A stretch of 64,000 bases of DNA from Gammaproteobacteria bacterium (lineage in GTDB: Bacteria; Pseudomonadota; Gammaproteobacteria; Ga0077536): the NCBI GenBank assembly GCA_016209015.1, contig JACQWY010000018.1, positions 62,001 through 126,000 on the forward strand. Direction: 5' to 3'. Every line of letters starts with the position of its first letter. Within the stretch, counting starts at the first letter, position 1. The position numbers and the translations under genes are program-made. This document shows positions 23,947-34,376 of the stretch, piece after piece. Under the pieces are notes generated by a model that worked only from the letters and a program-made list of their open reading frames with translations, searched no databases and was not told the DNA's origin.

Positions 23947-25338
23947 TCAGATCGCTCTGGAGAACCGCGTGCGCTCTGCTGGCGCTTCGAGATATTTGTC
24001 GAACGTCATGCAGACGAGGCGGATCAGGAGCCTGCCGGGCGGCAGCACCGTGATCTCGTCGTCCGCGATGTCCACGAGCCCGTCGTCGGCGAGCGGTGCC
24101 AGCCGCGCGAGCTCCTGTGCGAAATAATCCTTGAAGTCCACGTTCCAGCGCTTCGAGAAGGCGTCCATCCCGACGTGGAAGTGGCAGATGAGGCGCGTGA
24201 TCGCGTCGCGCCGGATCCGGTCGTCCTCGCTCAGCTCCACGCCGCGCGCGATCGGCAGGCGACCGGCGTCGAGCGCCGCGTAATAAGGCGCGGCCTCCTT
24301 GAGGTTCTGGCTGTAGGAATGTGTGAGCATGCCGATCGAGCTCATGCCCATCGCCACGAGATCGCAGTTCGAGTGCGTGGAGTAGCCCTGGAAGTTGCGA
24401 TAGAGCGTGTCGTCGCGCTGCGCCCGCGACAGCTCGTCGTCCGGCAGCGCGAAATGGTCCATGCCGATGTAGACGTAGCCGGCGTCCGTCAGGCGCTCGA
24501 TGCTGCGCTCGAGGATCGCGAGCTTCTCCGCCGCCGCCGGGAGCTGGGCCGCGTCGATCTGCTTCTGGGTCTTGAACAGATGCGGCAGGTGCGCGTAGTT
24601 GAACACCGAGAGGCGGTCGGGCCGGATGTCGAGCACGCGGTCGAGCGTCGCATCGAAGCTCGCGAGCGACTGGTGCGGCAGGCCGTAGATCAAATCGAGG
24701 CTCACGCTGCGGAAACCCGTGGCCCGCGCGGTATCGACGACGCGCCGCGTCTCCTCCTCGCTCTGCACGCGGTTCACGGCGAGCTGCACGTCGGCGGCGA
24801 AATCCTGCACGCCGAGGCTGATGCGGTTGAAACCGAGCTCGCGCAGACGCTCGATCGTCCCCGGCGGAGTCGTGCGCGGGTCGACCTCGAGCGAGTAATC
24901 GCCCGCGTCGCCCCCGAGCAGCGTGAAGTGCTCGCCGGTCACGCGCATCAGCGCGCTCATCTGCGCCTCGTCGAAGAACGTCGGCGTGCCGCCGCCCCAG
25001 TGCAATTGAGCGACCGGCCGCGCGCCGCCGTGCAGCGCTGCCTGCATCCCGATTTCGCGGAACAGCCGCTCGAGATAGTCGGCAGCGTGACGGCGATTGT
25101 TCGTGATGATCTTGTTGCACGCGCAGTAGTAGCAGACGCTCGCGCAGAACGGCAGGTGAAAGTACAGCGACAGCGGGCGATCGCCGTGGCGCTCGAGGTT
25201 CTCGCGGGCGTGGCGGACGTAGGCGGCCGCGTCGAATTCCGGCGTGAACTGCACGGCCGTCGGATAGGAGGTATACCGCGGCCCCGACACGTCGTATTTC
25301 TGGATCAACTCCGGCGAAAACAACGCGCTGGCTGACAT
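23947..25338 (-). CDS. hemN: Oxygen-independent coproporphyrinogen III oxidase HemN
   Basis: 463 residues from ATG 25338, preceded by GAGGAGAG. The radical-SAM CX3CX2C cluster is at 65-72 (CASVCYYC) with the extra Cys typical of true HemN right after. GGGTPTFF and EVDPRTTPPG are SAM-binding motifs, and the HemN C-terminal domain is complete, which separates it from HemW. It converts coproporphyrinogen III to protoporphyrinogen IX for anaerobic heme synthesis. An FNR-type box lies about 68 bp upstream. It precedes the B12-dependent reductase genes on the same strand. Confidence 0.95.
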   Translation of the reverse strand: MSASALFSPELIQKYDVSGPRYTSYPTAVQFTPEFDAAAYVRHARENLERHGDRPLSLYFHLPFCASVCYYCACNKIITNNRRHAADYLERLFREIGMQAALHGGARPVAQLHWGGGTPTFFDEAQMSALMRVTGEHFTLLGGDAGDYSLEVDPRTTPPGTIERLRELGFNRISLGVQDFAADVQLAVNRVQSEEETRRVVDTARATGFRSVSLDLIYGLPHQSLASFDATLDRVLDIRPDRLSVFNYAHLPHLFKTQKQIDAAQLPAAAEKLAILERSIERLTDAGYVYIGMDHFALPDDELSRAQRDDTLYRNFQGYSTHSNCDLVAMGMSSIGMLTHSYSQNLKEAAPYYAALDAGRLPIARGVELSEDDRIRRDAITRLICHFHVGMDAFSKRWNVDFKDYFAQELARLAPLADDGLVDIADDEITVLPPGRLLIRLVCMTFDKYLEAPAERTRFSRAI

Positions 25339-25399
25339 TTCTCTCCTCGGTCCTAAGGCACTCACGGGGGCAGGGTTGCAGATACGGTCCGGCGGTCCA

Positions 25400-25413
25400 T
25401 TGACGTGGATCAA
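25400..25413. promoter_or_regulatory. FNR/Anr-type box upstream of hemN
   Basis: TTGAC-GTGG-ATCAA matches the FNR/Anr consensus TTGAT-N4-ATCAA at nine of ten positions. Its centre is about 68 bp before the hemN start, compatible with activation at low oxygen. hemN is a known FNR/Anr target in several gammaproteobacteria. Confidence 0.65.
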
Positions 25414-25512
25414 CCGGTTCCGAAGGGGGATCTTACCCTCGCGGCCCCCCGGAATATACCCGCATTTCACCCCGTTTTTCGGGGCCTGGAATCGCCCGGC
25501 GCAGCGTGTTTG

Positions 25513-28500
25513 TCAAGCGCCCGGGAGGGACTTCGCGCCGTGGATATGGAGGTCGCGCTGGGGGTAGGGAATGGTGATTCCGCGCTCGGCGAAGAGGCGC
25601 TGGATGTCGAGCAGCAGATCGTGTACGACTTTGCCCCGGTCCGCCATCTCGCCGACGTGGACGCCGAGCTCGAGCTCGACCGCGCTCTCCGCGAAACCCT
25701 GGACCGCGGCGGTCGGAGCCGGCTCCTTCAGCACCCGCGGGTGCCCGCCCGCGGCGGCGAGCAGGAGCTCGAGCGCGAGTCTCGCGTCGTCGCGGTAGCC
25801 GATGCCGATCTTCATCGCGACCCGCGTCACCTGGTCCGTCAGCGTCCAGTTCACGAAGCGCTCGGTGATGAAGTTCTTGTTCGGAACGATGATCTCTTTG
25901 TTGTCGGCGTCGACGATCGTCGTCGCGCGGATCTGGATGCGCGCGATCTTGCCCGTCCGGTCGCTGATCGTGACGATGTCGCCGACCCGGATCGGCCGCT
26001 CGAAGAGCAGGATGAGGCCGGAGACGAAGTTCGCGAAGATTTCCTGCAGACCGAAACCGAGCCCGACGCCGAGCGCGGCGATGAGCCACTGGATCTGCGA
26101 CCAGCGCACGCCGATCGTGCCCAACGCGAGGCTCATGCCGAGGCCGACGATCGCGTACTGCGAGAGCGTGGTCACGGCGTAGCGGCTGCCATGGTGCAGC
26201 CGCAGGCGCTGCAGGATCGCGATTTCGAGCACGCCCGGCAGATTGCGCGCGGCGATCAGCGTGATGCCGAGCGTGATCGTCGCGAGGCCGAGGCTCGCGA
26301 GCGTGATCGGCTGGGCGTGGGTGCCGCCGCTGCCGTCGGGGACCTCGATTTCCCACAGCCGCACGTCCTGGAAGACGGTGAGCGCCGGCAGCACGTCCTT
26401 CCAGATCCAGTAGAGACCGAAGGCGACCGACCAGCCGATGACGTTGCGCAGGATGAGCCGCGTCTGGGCGTTCACGGTCGCGATGTCGACGACCGTCGGC
26501 GGCGATTCGGCCGCGGTCGCCTCCTCGCCCTCTTCGCGCTTCGCCGCGCGCTCCTCCCGCCGCTCCACGACGAGCCGGGTCTCCGCGATGATGAGCCAGC
26601 GCTGGGCGAGGCCGTAGACGAGCGCCGCGGTCCACACCAGCAGGAGCGTCATGAGGTAGTACCGGCTGAGCTCGAGCGCCGTGTAGTAGAAGCCCGCGAC
26701 GGCGAGAACCGCGAGGGCGAGCGGCATGAGCACCGCGGCCGTGCTCCAGATCACGGCGCTGCGCGTCAGCCACGCGCTCGGGTGCTTCAGCGCGAGCTCG
26801 TGGTGCAGCGGTCCGTAACGGCGGAACAGCCGATGGCTCAGCCAGGCGGCGCAGCCCATCGCGAGCAGGAACAGCATGCGGCGCGTCGTGTACTGGAAAG
26901 CGGGATTGCCGTACCAGTCGAACATCGACGAAATGGCGTAGGCCGGGATGAACACCGGGCCGATGCGGTACAGGCCGCGGCGGAACGCCCGCACCACCGG
27001 CTCCGGCCAGTGCAGGTGCACGGCGGCGACGCCGTTGCGATTCAGGAACACGCGCGTCCACAGGAATGCGAAGCTGACATCCGCCATCACCCGCAGCACC
27101 GGCGCGATGGCGAGCGAGACGTCGCTGACCTCGGGGCTCACGTGCAGCAGATCGGCGATGGCCCAGGCGAGCACCGGCAGCGGCAGCGCGAGCACGCTCG
27201 AGATCATGAGCGCATAGGCCGTGTAGCGCACGCGATCCGTTGCGGGCGTGCGGACCTGCGCCGCGAGATCGTCGAGCATCGCATACAGCCGCGGGCGGCT
27301 GCGCAGGACGGCGACGACGACGAGCACGAGCCCGAGCAGCCGGAACCAGGCGACGCGCACGCCCGCCCGGAAATCCGCGAACAGCGAGCCCGGGATGTCG
27401 GCGCGCCCGAACCAGCTCCCGACGGCGCTCAGGTCGCCCACGAGGTTCACGCCGAGCGGCGGGGCGTTCGGCAGCCACAGCAGGCGCTCGTCGAGATAAG
27501 CCCCGAAGGCCGTCACGGTGGCGAGGAGCTGGCGCAGCTCGAACTCCTCGGCGTCGATCGAGCGCAGATAGCTCGCATAGTTCGAATCGAGCGTCGCGAT
27601 GAGCTGCACTTGATCCTTCAGCAACTGCCGGAGCTGCTTGTCGTACTCGGCGCGTTGTTCGGGCGGGAGATCGGCCGGCAACTGGCGGAGCAGCGCCTCG
27701 GCGCTCTTCTCGCCGTCGGCGAGCTGGCGCGAGGATTCGTCGAGCTCGATGCGGCGCAGACCGATCTGCTGCACGATGCCCTCGCGGATCTTCGACTGCC
27801 GGGCGAGCGCATCGGGCTTCGGGAGCTGGCGCCGCTGTTCGACGAGGATGCGGCCGAGGCTCGAGGAGGCTCCGGCGAGCTTGAGCCGGTGCTGGGCGCG
27901 CGCGAAATCGTCGTCGAGCCGCTGCCGCCGCTCGACATACGCGGAGCGCTCGGCGATCGCCCGCGCCTGATCGCCGATGACCCGCCAGGATTCCTCGCCG
28001 TAGGCCGCGTTCTCACCGGCGAGCTTGCGCACCACGGGCGGCGCGCCCGAGGCGTCGCGCTGCGCACGCGAGGCGTTTTCCTGGGCATCGCGCATGTCGC
28101 TCTCGCGCCGCGCGAGCAGCAGTTGCTCGAGCTCGGCGACCCGCGCCGTCTGCGCGCTCAACTGGGCCGTGGCGAGCTTGCGCGTCGCGACGAGCACGTC
28201 GGCGCGCACATCGTGACTCGATTGTTCCTGACCGAGCATCGCGAGCTCGGCGTGCTTCGCAGCGAGCTCGGCCTCGCCCGCCATGCGCCGGGCCCGGCCG
28301 AGCTCGTCGGTCTCCGCGGGCGAGGCGCTGCCGGTCTCGAGCTCGAGCTCGCCGATGCGCCGCGCGACGCGCGATTTCTCCTGCAGGATGTCGGCGGGTC
28401 GCGAGGCGAGCGCCTGCTCGCGCAGCTCGAGACTCTTGAGCTTGTTCTCGAGTGCGGTGAGCTCCGTGGTCGCGGCCTGCAGCAGACGTTCGAGCTCGGT

Positions 28501-28842
28501 GGCCGGCAACTGCTGCTCGGCCGTCGTGAGCTGGGGACGGCCCTGGCGGGCGGCGAGCTCGGCCTGCTTCGCGGCGAGATCCTTCAGCGTCGCCGGCCCC
28601 TGGTTCAGGCTCTTCGAGAAATTGGCGGCGGCGGCCTCATTCGCGGCGCGGGCTTCGAGGAAGGCCTTCGCCTGCTGATAGGTCTGCACGAGCGGCTGCT
28701 TCGCGGCATCGTCGCTGTAACTCTGCTCGACGTCCGCGAGACGGCCGGCGACGTCCTCGAGCGTCGGCACGGCACGCGCGCCGCCGAGCACGCCGGCGAG
28801 AACGATCGCGATGAGTAAGCGGAGCGACAGACGGGTGGACAT
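25513..28842 (-). CDS. mscK: MscK/KefA-type large mechanosensitive channel
   Basis: About 1109 residues. A cleavable signal peptide (LLIAIVLAGVLGGARA) is followed by a long periplasmic helical and coiled-coil domain to about 480, then a multi-helix membrane domain, then the MscS core near 850-1080. The pore helix segment (IAALGVGLGFGLQEIFANF) and the beta domain (FERPIRVGDIVTI, IIVPNKNFI) are clear. Such channels open under membrane tension to release solutes during hypo-osmotic shock. Met 28842 gives the signal peptide; the open frame extends upstream without homology. Single-gene unit. Confidence 0.9.
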   Translation of the reverse strand: MSTRLSLRLLIAIVLAGVLGGARAVPTLEDVAGRLADVEQSYSDDAAKQPLVQTYQQAKAFLEARAANEAAAANFSKSLNQGPATLKDLAAKQAELAARQGRPQLTTAEQQLPATELERLLQAATTELTALENKLKSLELREQALASRPADILQEKSRVARRIGELELETGSASPAETDELGRARRMAGEAELAAKHAELAMLGQEQSSHDVRADVLVATRKLATAQLSAQTARVAELEQLLLARRESDMRDAQENASRAQRDASGAPPVVRKLAGENAAYGEESWRVIGDQARAIAERSAYVERRQRLDDDFARAQHRLKLAGASSSLGRILVEQRRQLPKPDALARQSKIREGIVQQIGLRRIELDESSRQLADGEKSAEALLRQLPADLPPEQRAEYDKQLRQLLKDQVQLIATLDSNYASYLRSIDAEEFELRQLLATVTAFGAYLDERLLWLPNAPPLGVNLVGDLSAVGSWFGRADIPGSLFADFRAGVRVAWFRLLGLVLVVVAVLRSRPRLYAMLDDLAAQVRTPATDRVRYTAYALMISSVLALPLPVLAWAIADLLHVSPEVSDVSLAIAPVLRVMADVSFAFLWTRVFLNRNGVAAVHLHWPEPVVRAFRRGLYRIGPVFIPAYAISSMFDWYGNPAFQYTTRRMLFLLAMGCAAWLSHRLFRRYGPLHHELALKHPSAWLTRSAVIWSTAAVLMPLALAVLAVAGFYYTALELSRYYLMTLLLVWTAALVYGLAQRWLIIAETRLVVERREERAAKREEGEEATAAESPPTVVDIATVNAQTRLILRNVIGWSVAFGLYWIWKDVLPALTVFQDVRLWEIEVPDGSGGTHAQPITLASLGLATITLGITLIAARNLPGVLEIAILQRLRLHHGSRYAVTTLSQYAIVGLGMSLALGTIGVRWSQIQWLIAALGVGLGFGLQEIFANFVSGLILLFERPIRVGDIVTISDRTGKIARIQIRATTIVDADNKEIIVPNKNFITERFVNWTLTDQVTRVAMKIGIGYRDDARLALELLLAAAGGHPRVLKEPAPTAAVQGFAESAVELELGVHVGEMADRGKVVHDLLLDIQRLFAERGITIPYPQRDLHIHGAKSLPGA

Positions 28843-28986
28843 GCACTCGATCCGAGTTCGGGCCGGACCGCATGCCCGTGGTCTCCCGGACATGCGCGCG
28901 AGCCGCGAGTCTAGCAGAGGGCGGCGGCGCTGTCCGGCCGTGCGGCGCGGTACCCCCAGCGTTCGGGCTTCTGCTAGCATCGCCGC

Positions 28987-29490
28987 ATGCGCCGCGCGCC
29001 CGTTCTCATCGCCCTCCTCGCCTCGCTGCCGTCCGCCGCGCGCGCAGCAGGCGAGCTCGCGCTGGCGCCGCCCGCGTTCCTCGTCGGTCCGCACGTCGCG
29101 CATTCCGCGCTCGGCGCGACGTACGCGTATCGCGGACGCGCGCCGCATGCCGCGTCGGCCCTCCAGATCACCGTCGTCGAGGTCCCCGACGAGCTCGCCG
29201 CCGGCGGACGCACGAGCGAACGCTGCCTGAAGATGTTCGTCGACGAGCTCGCGCGCGGCCGCAACGCCTTCTTCTCCGCGCCGATTCCCGAACCGCTCGT
29301 CGCGGCGGGGCTCTCGTTCGCGCAGGTGCGCTGGCTCGATACCGCGGCGAGCGGAGCGACCGGCGTGATGGGCTGTGCCGTCGACGGCGAGCGCTACGTC
29401 GCGGTGAGCTACCAGGATTCCTTGAAAAGCGCCGTCGAGAGCTTTCCGAAAATCCGCGCCGCGCTCGCCAAGCTCGCTGTGCCGCGGTGA
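28987..29490 (+). CDS. Secreted protein of unknown function
   Basis: 167 residues. The N-terminus (MRRAPVLIALLASLPSAARA) is a signal peptide ending near residue 20, so it is probably periplasmic. No domain recognised; the rest is a compact alpha/beta-looking domain with two Cys residues. Its stop overlaps the GTG start of the queuosine-precursor transporter (GTGA), so the two are translationally coupled. It diverges from mscK with a 144-bp gap. Confidence 0.7.
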   Translation: MRRAPVLIALLASLPSAARAAGELALAPPAFLVGPHVAHSALGATYAYRGRAPHAASALQITVVEVPDELAAGGRTSERCLKMFVDELARGRNAFFSAPIPEPLVAAGLSFAQVRWLDTAASGATGVMGCAVDGERYVAVSYQDSLKSAVESFPKIRAALAKLAVPR

Positions 29491-30236
29491 ATGCGCCGGC
29501 CGTGAAACCGGGCGTGCCCGGCCGCCACTACCGTTACTACGATCTGCTGATGGCGGGTTTCGTCACGGTGCTGCTGTGCTCGAACCTGATCGGCCCGGCG
29601 AAGGTCTGCCAGCTCGAGCTGCCGTTCGACGTGCCGCTCATCGGCACGCTGCTCGTCTTCGGCGCGGGCAACATCTTCTTTCCCGTCAGCTACATCTTCG
29701 GCGACATCCTGACCGAGGTGTACGGCTTCGCACGCGCCCGCAAAGTGATCTGGGCGGGCTTCGCGGGCATGGTGTTCGCGAGCGTGATGACGCTCGTCGT
29801 CATCGGCCTGCCGCCGAGTCCGCGCGAGCCGTTCAACGCGACGCTGCAGCCCGCGCTCGAGACCGTCTTCGGCGGCACGTGGCGCATCGTCGTCGGCTCC
29901 ATCCTCGCGTTCTGGGTCGGCGACTTCGTCAACTCCTACGTACTCGCGCGGATGAAGGTCTGGACGCGCGGCCGCATGCTCTGGACGCGCACGATCGGCT
30001 CGACGCTCGCCGGGCAGGCGATCGACAGCTTCATCTTCTATCCGCTCGCGTTCTACGGCGTCTGGGAGGGCTCGACGCTGTGGCGCGTCGCGGCGTTCAA
30101 CTGGGTGTTCAAGGTGAGCGTCGAAGTGCTCATGACGCCGCTCACCTATGCGGCGGTCGGCTTCCTCAAGCGTCGTGAGCGCGAGGACTACTTCGACATC
30201 GGGACGGACTTCACGCCGTTCTCGCTCGAGGACTGA
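29487..30236 (+). CDS. yhhQ: Queuosine precursor transporter YhhQ (VUT/ECF-like family)
   Basis: 249 residues with about six membrane helices. NLIGPAKVCQLELP, GDILTEVYGFARARKVIW and the C-terminal FNWVFKVSVEVLMTPLTYA are typical of the YhhQ/VUT family, which brings 7-cyano-7-deazaguanine-type precursors of queuosine into the cell. The start is GTG 29487, overlapping the upstream stop, as no ATG fits in this frame. It converges on the MBL-fold gene with an 8-bp gap. Confidence 0.9.
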   Translation: MNAPAVKPGVPGRHYRYYDLLMAGFVTVLLCSNLIGPAKVCQLELPFDVPLIGTLLVFGAGNIFFPVSYIFGDILTEVYGFARARKVIWAGFAGMVFASVMTLVVIGLPPSPREPFNATLQPALETVFGGTWRIVVGSILAFWVGDFVNSYVLARMKVWTRGRMLWTRTIGSTLAGQAIDSFIFYPLAFYGVWEGSTLWRVAAFNWVFKVSVEVLMTPLTYAAVGFLKRREREDYFDIGTDFTPFSLED

Positions 30237-30244
30237 GCGCGCCG

Positions 30245-31042
30245 CTACACGACGCGCGTGAGCGACGCGGTCTCGGGATCCGCTGCCGGCTGACGCGACA
30301 CGGGCAGCGGCGGCTTGAGCAGGAAACGCTCGCCCGCCTTCGCCACGCGGAAACCGCGCCGCTCGAGCTCGCGCCCCGCCGCTTCGGACTCGTAGTGATA
30401 GAGCACCAGCCGGCTCTTCTGCTCCTCGGAATACTCACGCGCGATGTCTTCGACGCCGGCGTGCGCGGGCGAACCCTCGACGCCGCAGTCGTGGAACACG
30501 GGCTCGCCGGAACGCGCGAAATGGCCGAGCACCTCGGGGATCGGGCGCGTGTCGCCGGTGTAGGCGAAAGCGCCCGGCAGGCACAGACCGAACGCCTGGT
30601 GATAGCCGCTGTGACGCACCGGGAACACCGACAGCAGCAGCCCCCGCAACCACATGAATTCACCGACGGGCAGGAGCTGGAACGCATCCCAGAAGCTCGC
30701 GTTGCCCTCGCTCAACACGAAGGAGCTGCCGGCGAGCTTCGCGTGCAGCGCGGGCACGAGCGCGGCCGGCACGTGCAGGCGCACGAGCCCCTGGTCCGCG
30801 AAGTAGGCGCGATAGAACAGCGCTTCGATGCCGCCGATGTGATCGAGATGGAGATGGGTGATGAACACCGCTTTCGGGATCGCATCGCCATAGCAGGTGC
30901 GGTAGTCGTCGAGCGTGCGCGGCCCGCAATCGATGAGCAGCAGGGGCTCACCGTCCGCCTCGAGCACCGCCGCGGCGCTGCCGAGCTCGGAGGCGCGGGC
31001 ATTGCCTACGCCGAGAAAACGCAGTGCCAGTGCTTCAGTCAT
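30245..31042 (-). CDS. Metallo-beta-lactamase-fold hydrolase (RNase Z-like)
   Basis: 265 residues. The metal-binding HLHLDHIGG, a later His in RHSGYHQAFG, the Asp in YTGDTRP and the C-terminal YHYE region resemble the RNase Z/PQQB-like side of the MBL superfamily. The usual RNase Z exosite arm is not seen, so tRNA processing is not assured; phosphodiesterase or thioesterase activity is possible. Soluble and cytoplasmic. It has its own 188-bp upstream gap before the glycosyltransferase. Confidence 0.8.
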   Translation of the reverse strand: MTEALALRFLGVGNARASELGSAAAVLEADGEPLLLIDCGPRTLDDYRTCYGDAIPKAVFITHLHLDHIGGIEALFYRAYFADQGLVRLHVPAALVPALHAKLAGSSFVLSEGNASFWDAFQLLPVGEFMWLRGLLLSVFPVRHSGYHQAFGLCLPGAFAYTGDTRPIPEVLGHFARSGEPVFHDCGVEGSPAHAGVEDIAREYSEEQKSRLVLYHYESEAAGRELERRGFRVAKAGERFLLKPPLPVSRQPAADPETASLTRVV

Positions 31043-31230
31043 GTCGCGATCCCTCCAGTGCCGCGCAGCCTACGCCGGGGAGGGGCCCCTACGCCACAGG
31101 ATGGCGGACGCAGCGGTCTGCGGGGAGCCTGCCCGTCGTCGCGTACCGGCGCTTCCTCTAGGCAGCGAGCCTGACCAGCCGGCGCAAGCATCGCCGCGCC
31201 CACCGACACGCAGTGCAGCGCCCGGCCGGC

Positions 31231-31995
31231 TCACGCGAACCGGTATTTGACCAGATACCACAGCGCTTTCACGCCGTCCTTCCAGTTGATCTTCTTGCCT
31301 TCGGCATACGTCCGGCCGTAGTAGCTGATGCCGAGCTCGTAGATGCGCCACTTCCGGGCGAGCGCCATCTGGGCGCTCATCTGCACTTCGATGCCGAAGT
31401 CGTTCGCCGACAGGCGCAGGTCGGCGAGCACTTCGCGCGTGAACATCTTGTAGCAGACCTCGATGTCCGTGAGCGTCTGGTCGTAGAGCGCGTCGAAGAG
31501 CAGCGAGATGACGCGGTTCGCGAGGAAGTGATGGAAATAGAGCGCGCGATGCGGGCGGCCGTAGAAGCGCGAGCCGAACACGACGTCGGCGACGCGTTTG
31601 ACGGCGATGAGCTCGTACATCGTCCGCCAGTCGTCGGGATCGTATTCGAGGTCCGCATCCTGGATCACGACGACCTCGCCGCTCACCGTTTCGAAGCCGG
31701 TCTGGAGCGCGCCGCCCTTGCCGCGATTGCGCTCGTGGAGCACGACCCGCAGCGCGAACTCCCGGCCCGGGCCGGGCACGACGCGGAGGTCGCCGCGCTC
31801 GTCGATCTCGAGCGCGCAGGCCGTGCCGGCGAGCGCGGCGTGACGGACGAGCCAGTCGCGCGTGCCGTCGCGTGAACCGTCGTCGACGATCACGATCTCC
31901 TTCACGACCTCGGGCAGCGCCGCGACCACGCGCACGAGGCATTCGGCGATGGTTTCGCGCTCGTTGTAGCACGGTATGACGATCGAAAGTTTCAT
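31231..31995 (-). CDS. Glycosyltransferase family 2 (dolichyl/polyprenyl-phosphate mannose synthase-like)
   Basis: 254 residues. The GT-A fold begins with LSIVIPCYNERETI and carries VDDGSRDGT and the DADLEYDP metal-binding DxD segment. NRGKGGALQTGFETVSGE is typical of polyprenyl-phosphate sugar synthases. No C-terminal membrane helices, so it is probably a peripheral membrane enzyme using a nucleotide-sugar donor. It ends with a WKDGVKALWYLVKYRF tail seen in this subfamily. Confidence 0.88.
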   Translation of the reverse strand: MKLSIVIPCYNERETIAECLVRVVAALPEVVKEIVIVDDGSRDGTRDWLVRHAALAGTACALEIDERGDLRVVPGPGREFALRVVLHERNRGKGGALQTGFETVSGEVVVIQDADLEYDPDDWRTMYELIAVKRVADVVFGSRFYGRPHRALYFHHFLANRVISLLFDALYDQTLTDIEVCYKMFTREVLADLRLSANDFGIEVQMSAQMALARKWRIYELGISYYGRTYAEGKKINWKDGVKALWYLVKYRFA

Positions 31996-32149
31996 CGGGC
32001 CCGCTCCGGGGGATGTCGGGTAAGCGCGCTGCCGGCAGAAGCCCCCACGCCCGCCGTGTCCCGCACGCTACGCAATACCCAGCCGGGGGTCAATGTCCGA
32101 TCGCCCGGAAATTCATGAGCTTGGCCGATGATTCCCGCGCGATTCCTGA

Positions 32150-32815
<666 letters not shown>

Positions 32816-32826
32816 GGATTTCCCAA

Positions 32827-34266
32827 ATGAAGACCGTGGAGGACTTTGAAATGAACTTTATGAACGACCGGAAGGTGGCCGGCTCGGTCGCGAGGTCCCT
32901 CGTGGGTCTCGGAATCGCGCTGTCACCGCTATTAGTCCTGGCCGAGGATGCCGCGCCGCCGGTAGCCAACAAGGGCGACACTGCCTGGATGCTGGTCTCG
33001 ACGCTCCTCGTGATCATGATGGCGGTGCCCGGGCTCGCACTGTTCTACGGCGGCATGGTCCGTTCGAAGAACATGCTGTCGATCTGCATGCAGGTCTTCG
33101 TCACCTTCTCCCTCCTGACCGTACTGTGGTGTGTCTACGGCTACAGCCTCGCGTTCACGGAAGGCAATGCGTTCTTCGGCGGCTTCGGCCGGCTCATGCT
33201 GAGCGGCGTCACCCCCGACTCCACGGCCGCAACCTTCAGCAAGGGTGTGGTGATCCCCGAGTTCGCCTACATCGCGTTCCAGTGCACGTTCGCCGCGATC
33301 ACGCCCTGCCTCATCGTCGGCGCCTTCGCCGAGCGCATGAAATTCAGCGCGGTGCTCGCGTTCATGGTGCTGTGGTTCACGTTCTCCTACCTGCCCGTCG
33401 CGCACATGGTGTGGTTCTGGGCCGGTCCCGATGCCTACACCGATGCCGACGCCGCCGCCAAGGCCGGCTCGATCGCGGGCTTCATCTTCCAGAAGGGCGC
33501 GCTCGATTTCGCGGGCGGCACGGTCGTGCACATCAACGCCGGTATCGCGGGCCTCGTCGGCGCGCTCGTGCTCGGCAAGCGCAAGGGCTACGGCACGACG
33601 GCGATGCCGCCGCACAACCTGCCGATGGTCATGATCGGCGCCTCCCTGCTGTGGGTCGGCTGGTTCGGCTTCAACGTGGGTTCGAACCTCGAAGCCTCGG
33701 GCTTCGCGGCGCAGGTGTTCGTCAACACCTTCCTCGCGACCGCCGCCGCGGCGGTGAGCTGGACGATCGCGGAGTGGATGTTCCGCGGTGCGCCCACGAT
33801 GCTCGGTGCGGCCTCGGGCGCCATCGCGGGCCTCGTCGCCATCACCCCGGCCTGCGGTTTCGTCGGGGTCACCGGCGCACTCGTCATCGGCCTCGTCGTC
33901 GGTATGCTCTGCCTGTGGTCGGTGTCGAAGCTCAAGTCCTGGCTCGGCTACGACGACTCGCTCGACGTGTTCGGCGTGCACTGCCTCGGCGGTATCTTCG
34001 GCGCGATTTCGACGGGCGTGTTCTGCTCGCCCAAGCTCGGCGGTACGGGCGTCTACGACTACGTCGCGAACAAGGTCGGCGATTTCGACATGACGGCGCA
34101 GGTCATCAGCCAGTGCTGGGGTGTCGGCACGACGCTCGTGTGGTCCGCGGTCGTCGCGTTCATCTCCTACAAGCTCGTGGACCTCGTCATCGGTCTGCGC
34201 GTCTCGGAGGAAGTGGAGCGCGAAGGCCTCGACACCGCGGAGCACGGCGAGCGCGCCTACTCCTGA
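32827..34266 (+). CDS. amtB: Ammonium transporter AmtB
   Basis: 479 residues. A signal-peptide-like N-terminus (GIALSPLLVLAEDA) precedes eleven membrane helices. Family signatures include FYGGMVRSKN, FAERMKF, VVHINAGIAGLVGA with the first pore His and GVHCLGGIFGAI with the second. It conducts ammonium across the inner membrane under GlnK control. ATG 32827 and 32851 both have good ribosome sites (GAGGA, GGAGG), so the exact start is open. An intrinsic terminator follows. Confidence 0.96.
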   Translation: MKTVEDFEMNFMNDRKVAGSVARSLVGLGIALSPLLVLAEDAAPPVANKGDTAWMLVSTLLVIMMAVPGLALFYGGMVRSKNMLSICMQVFVTFSLLTVLWCVYGYSLAFTEGNAFFGGFGRLMLSGVTPDSTAATFSKGVVIPEFAYIAFQCTFAAITPCLIVGAFAERMKFSAVLAFMVLWFTFSYLPVAHMVWFWAGPDAYTDADAAAKAGSIAGFIFQKGALDFAGGTVVHINAGIAGLVGALVLGKRKGYGTTAMPPHNLPMVMIGASLLWVGWFGFNVGSNLEASGFAAQVFVNTFLATAAAAVSWTIAEWMFRGAPTMLGAASGAIAGLVAITPACGFVGVTGALVIGLVVGMLCLWSVSKLKSWLGYDDSLDVFGVHCLGGIFGAISTGVFCSPKLGGTGVYDYVANKVGDFDMTAQVISQCWGVGTTLVWSAVVAFISYKLVDLVIGLRVSEEVEREGLDTAEHGERAYS

Positions 34267-34294
34267 TTCCAGACCTCCTGCTGTCACAAGCTTT

Positions 34295-34325
34295 GGGGCG
34301 CCTGCGGGCGCCCCTTTTCTTTGTT
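34295..34325 (+). terminator. Rho-independent terminator of glnK-amtB
   Basis: GGGGCGCC-TGCG-GGCGCCCC forms a perfect 8-bp stem with a tetraloop, directly followed by TTTTCTTTGTTT. It lies 28 bp after the amtB stop. Confidence 0.92.
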
Positions 34326-34376
34326 TCGCCCCCAAACGTCGGGGTACGTCGATGCATCTCACCTTGGCTGATCCCT

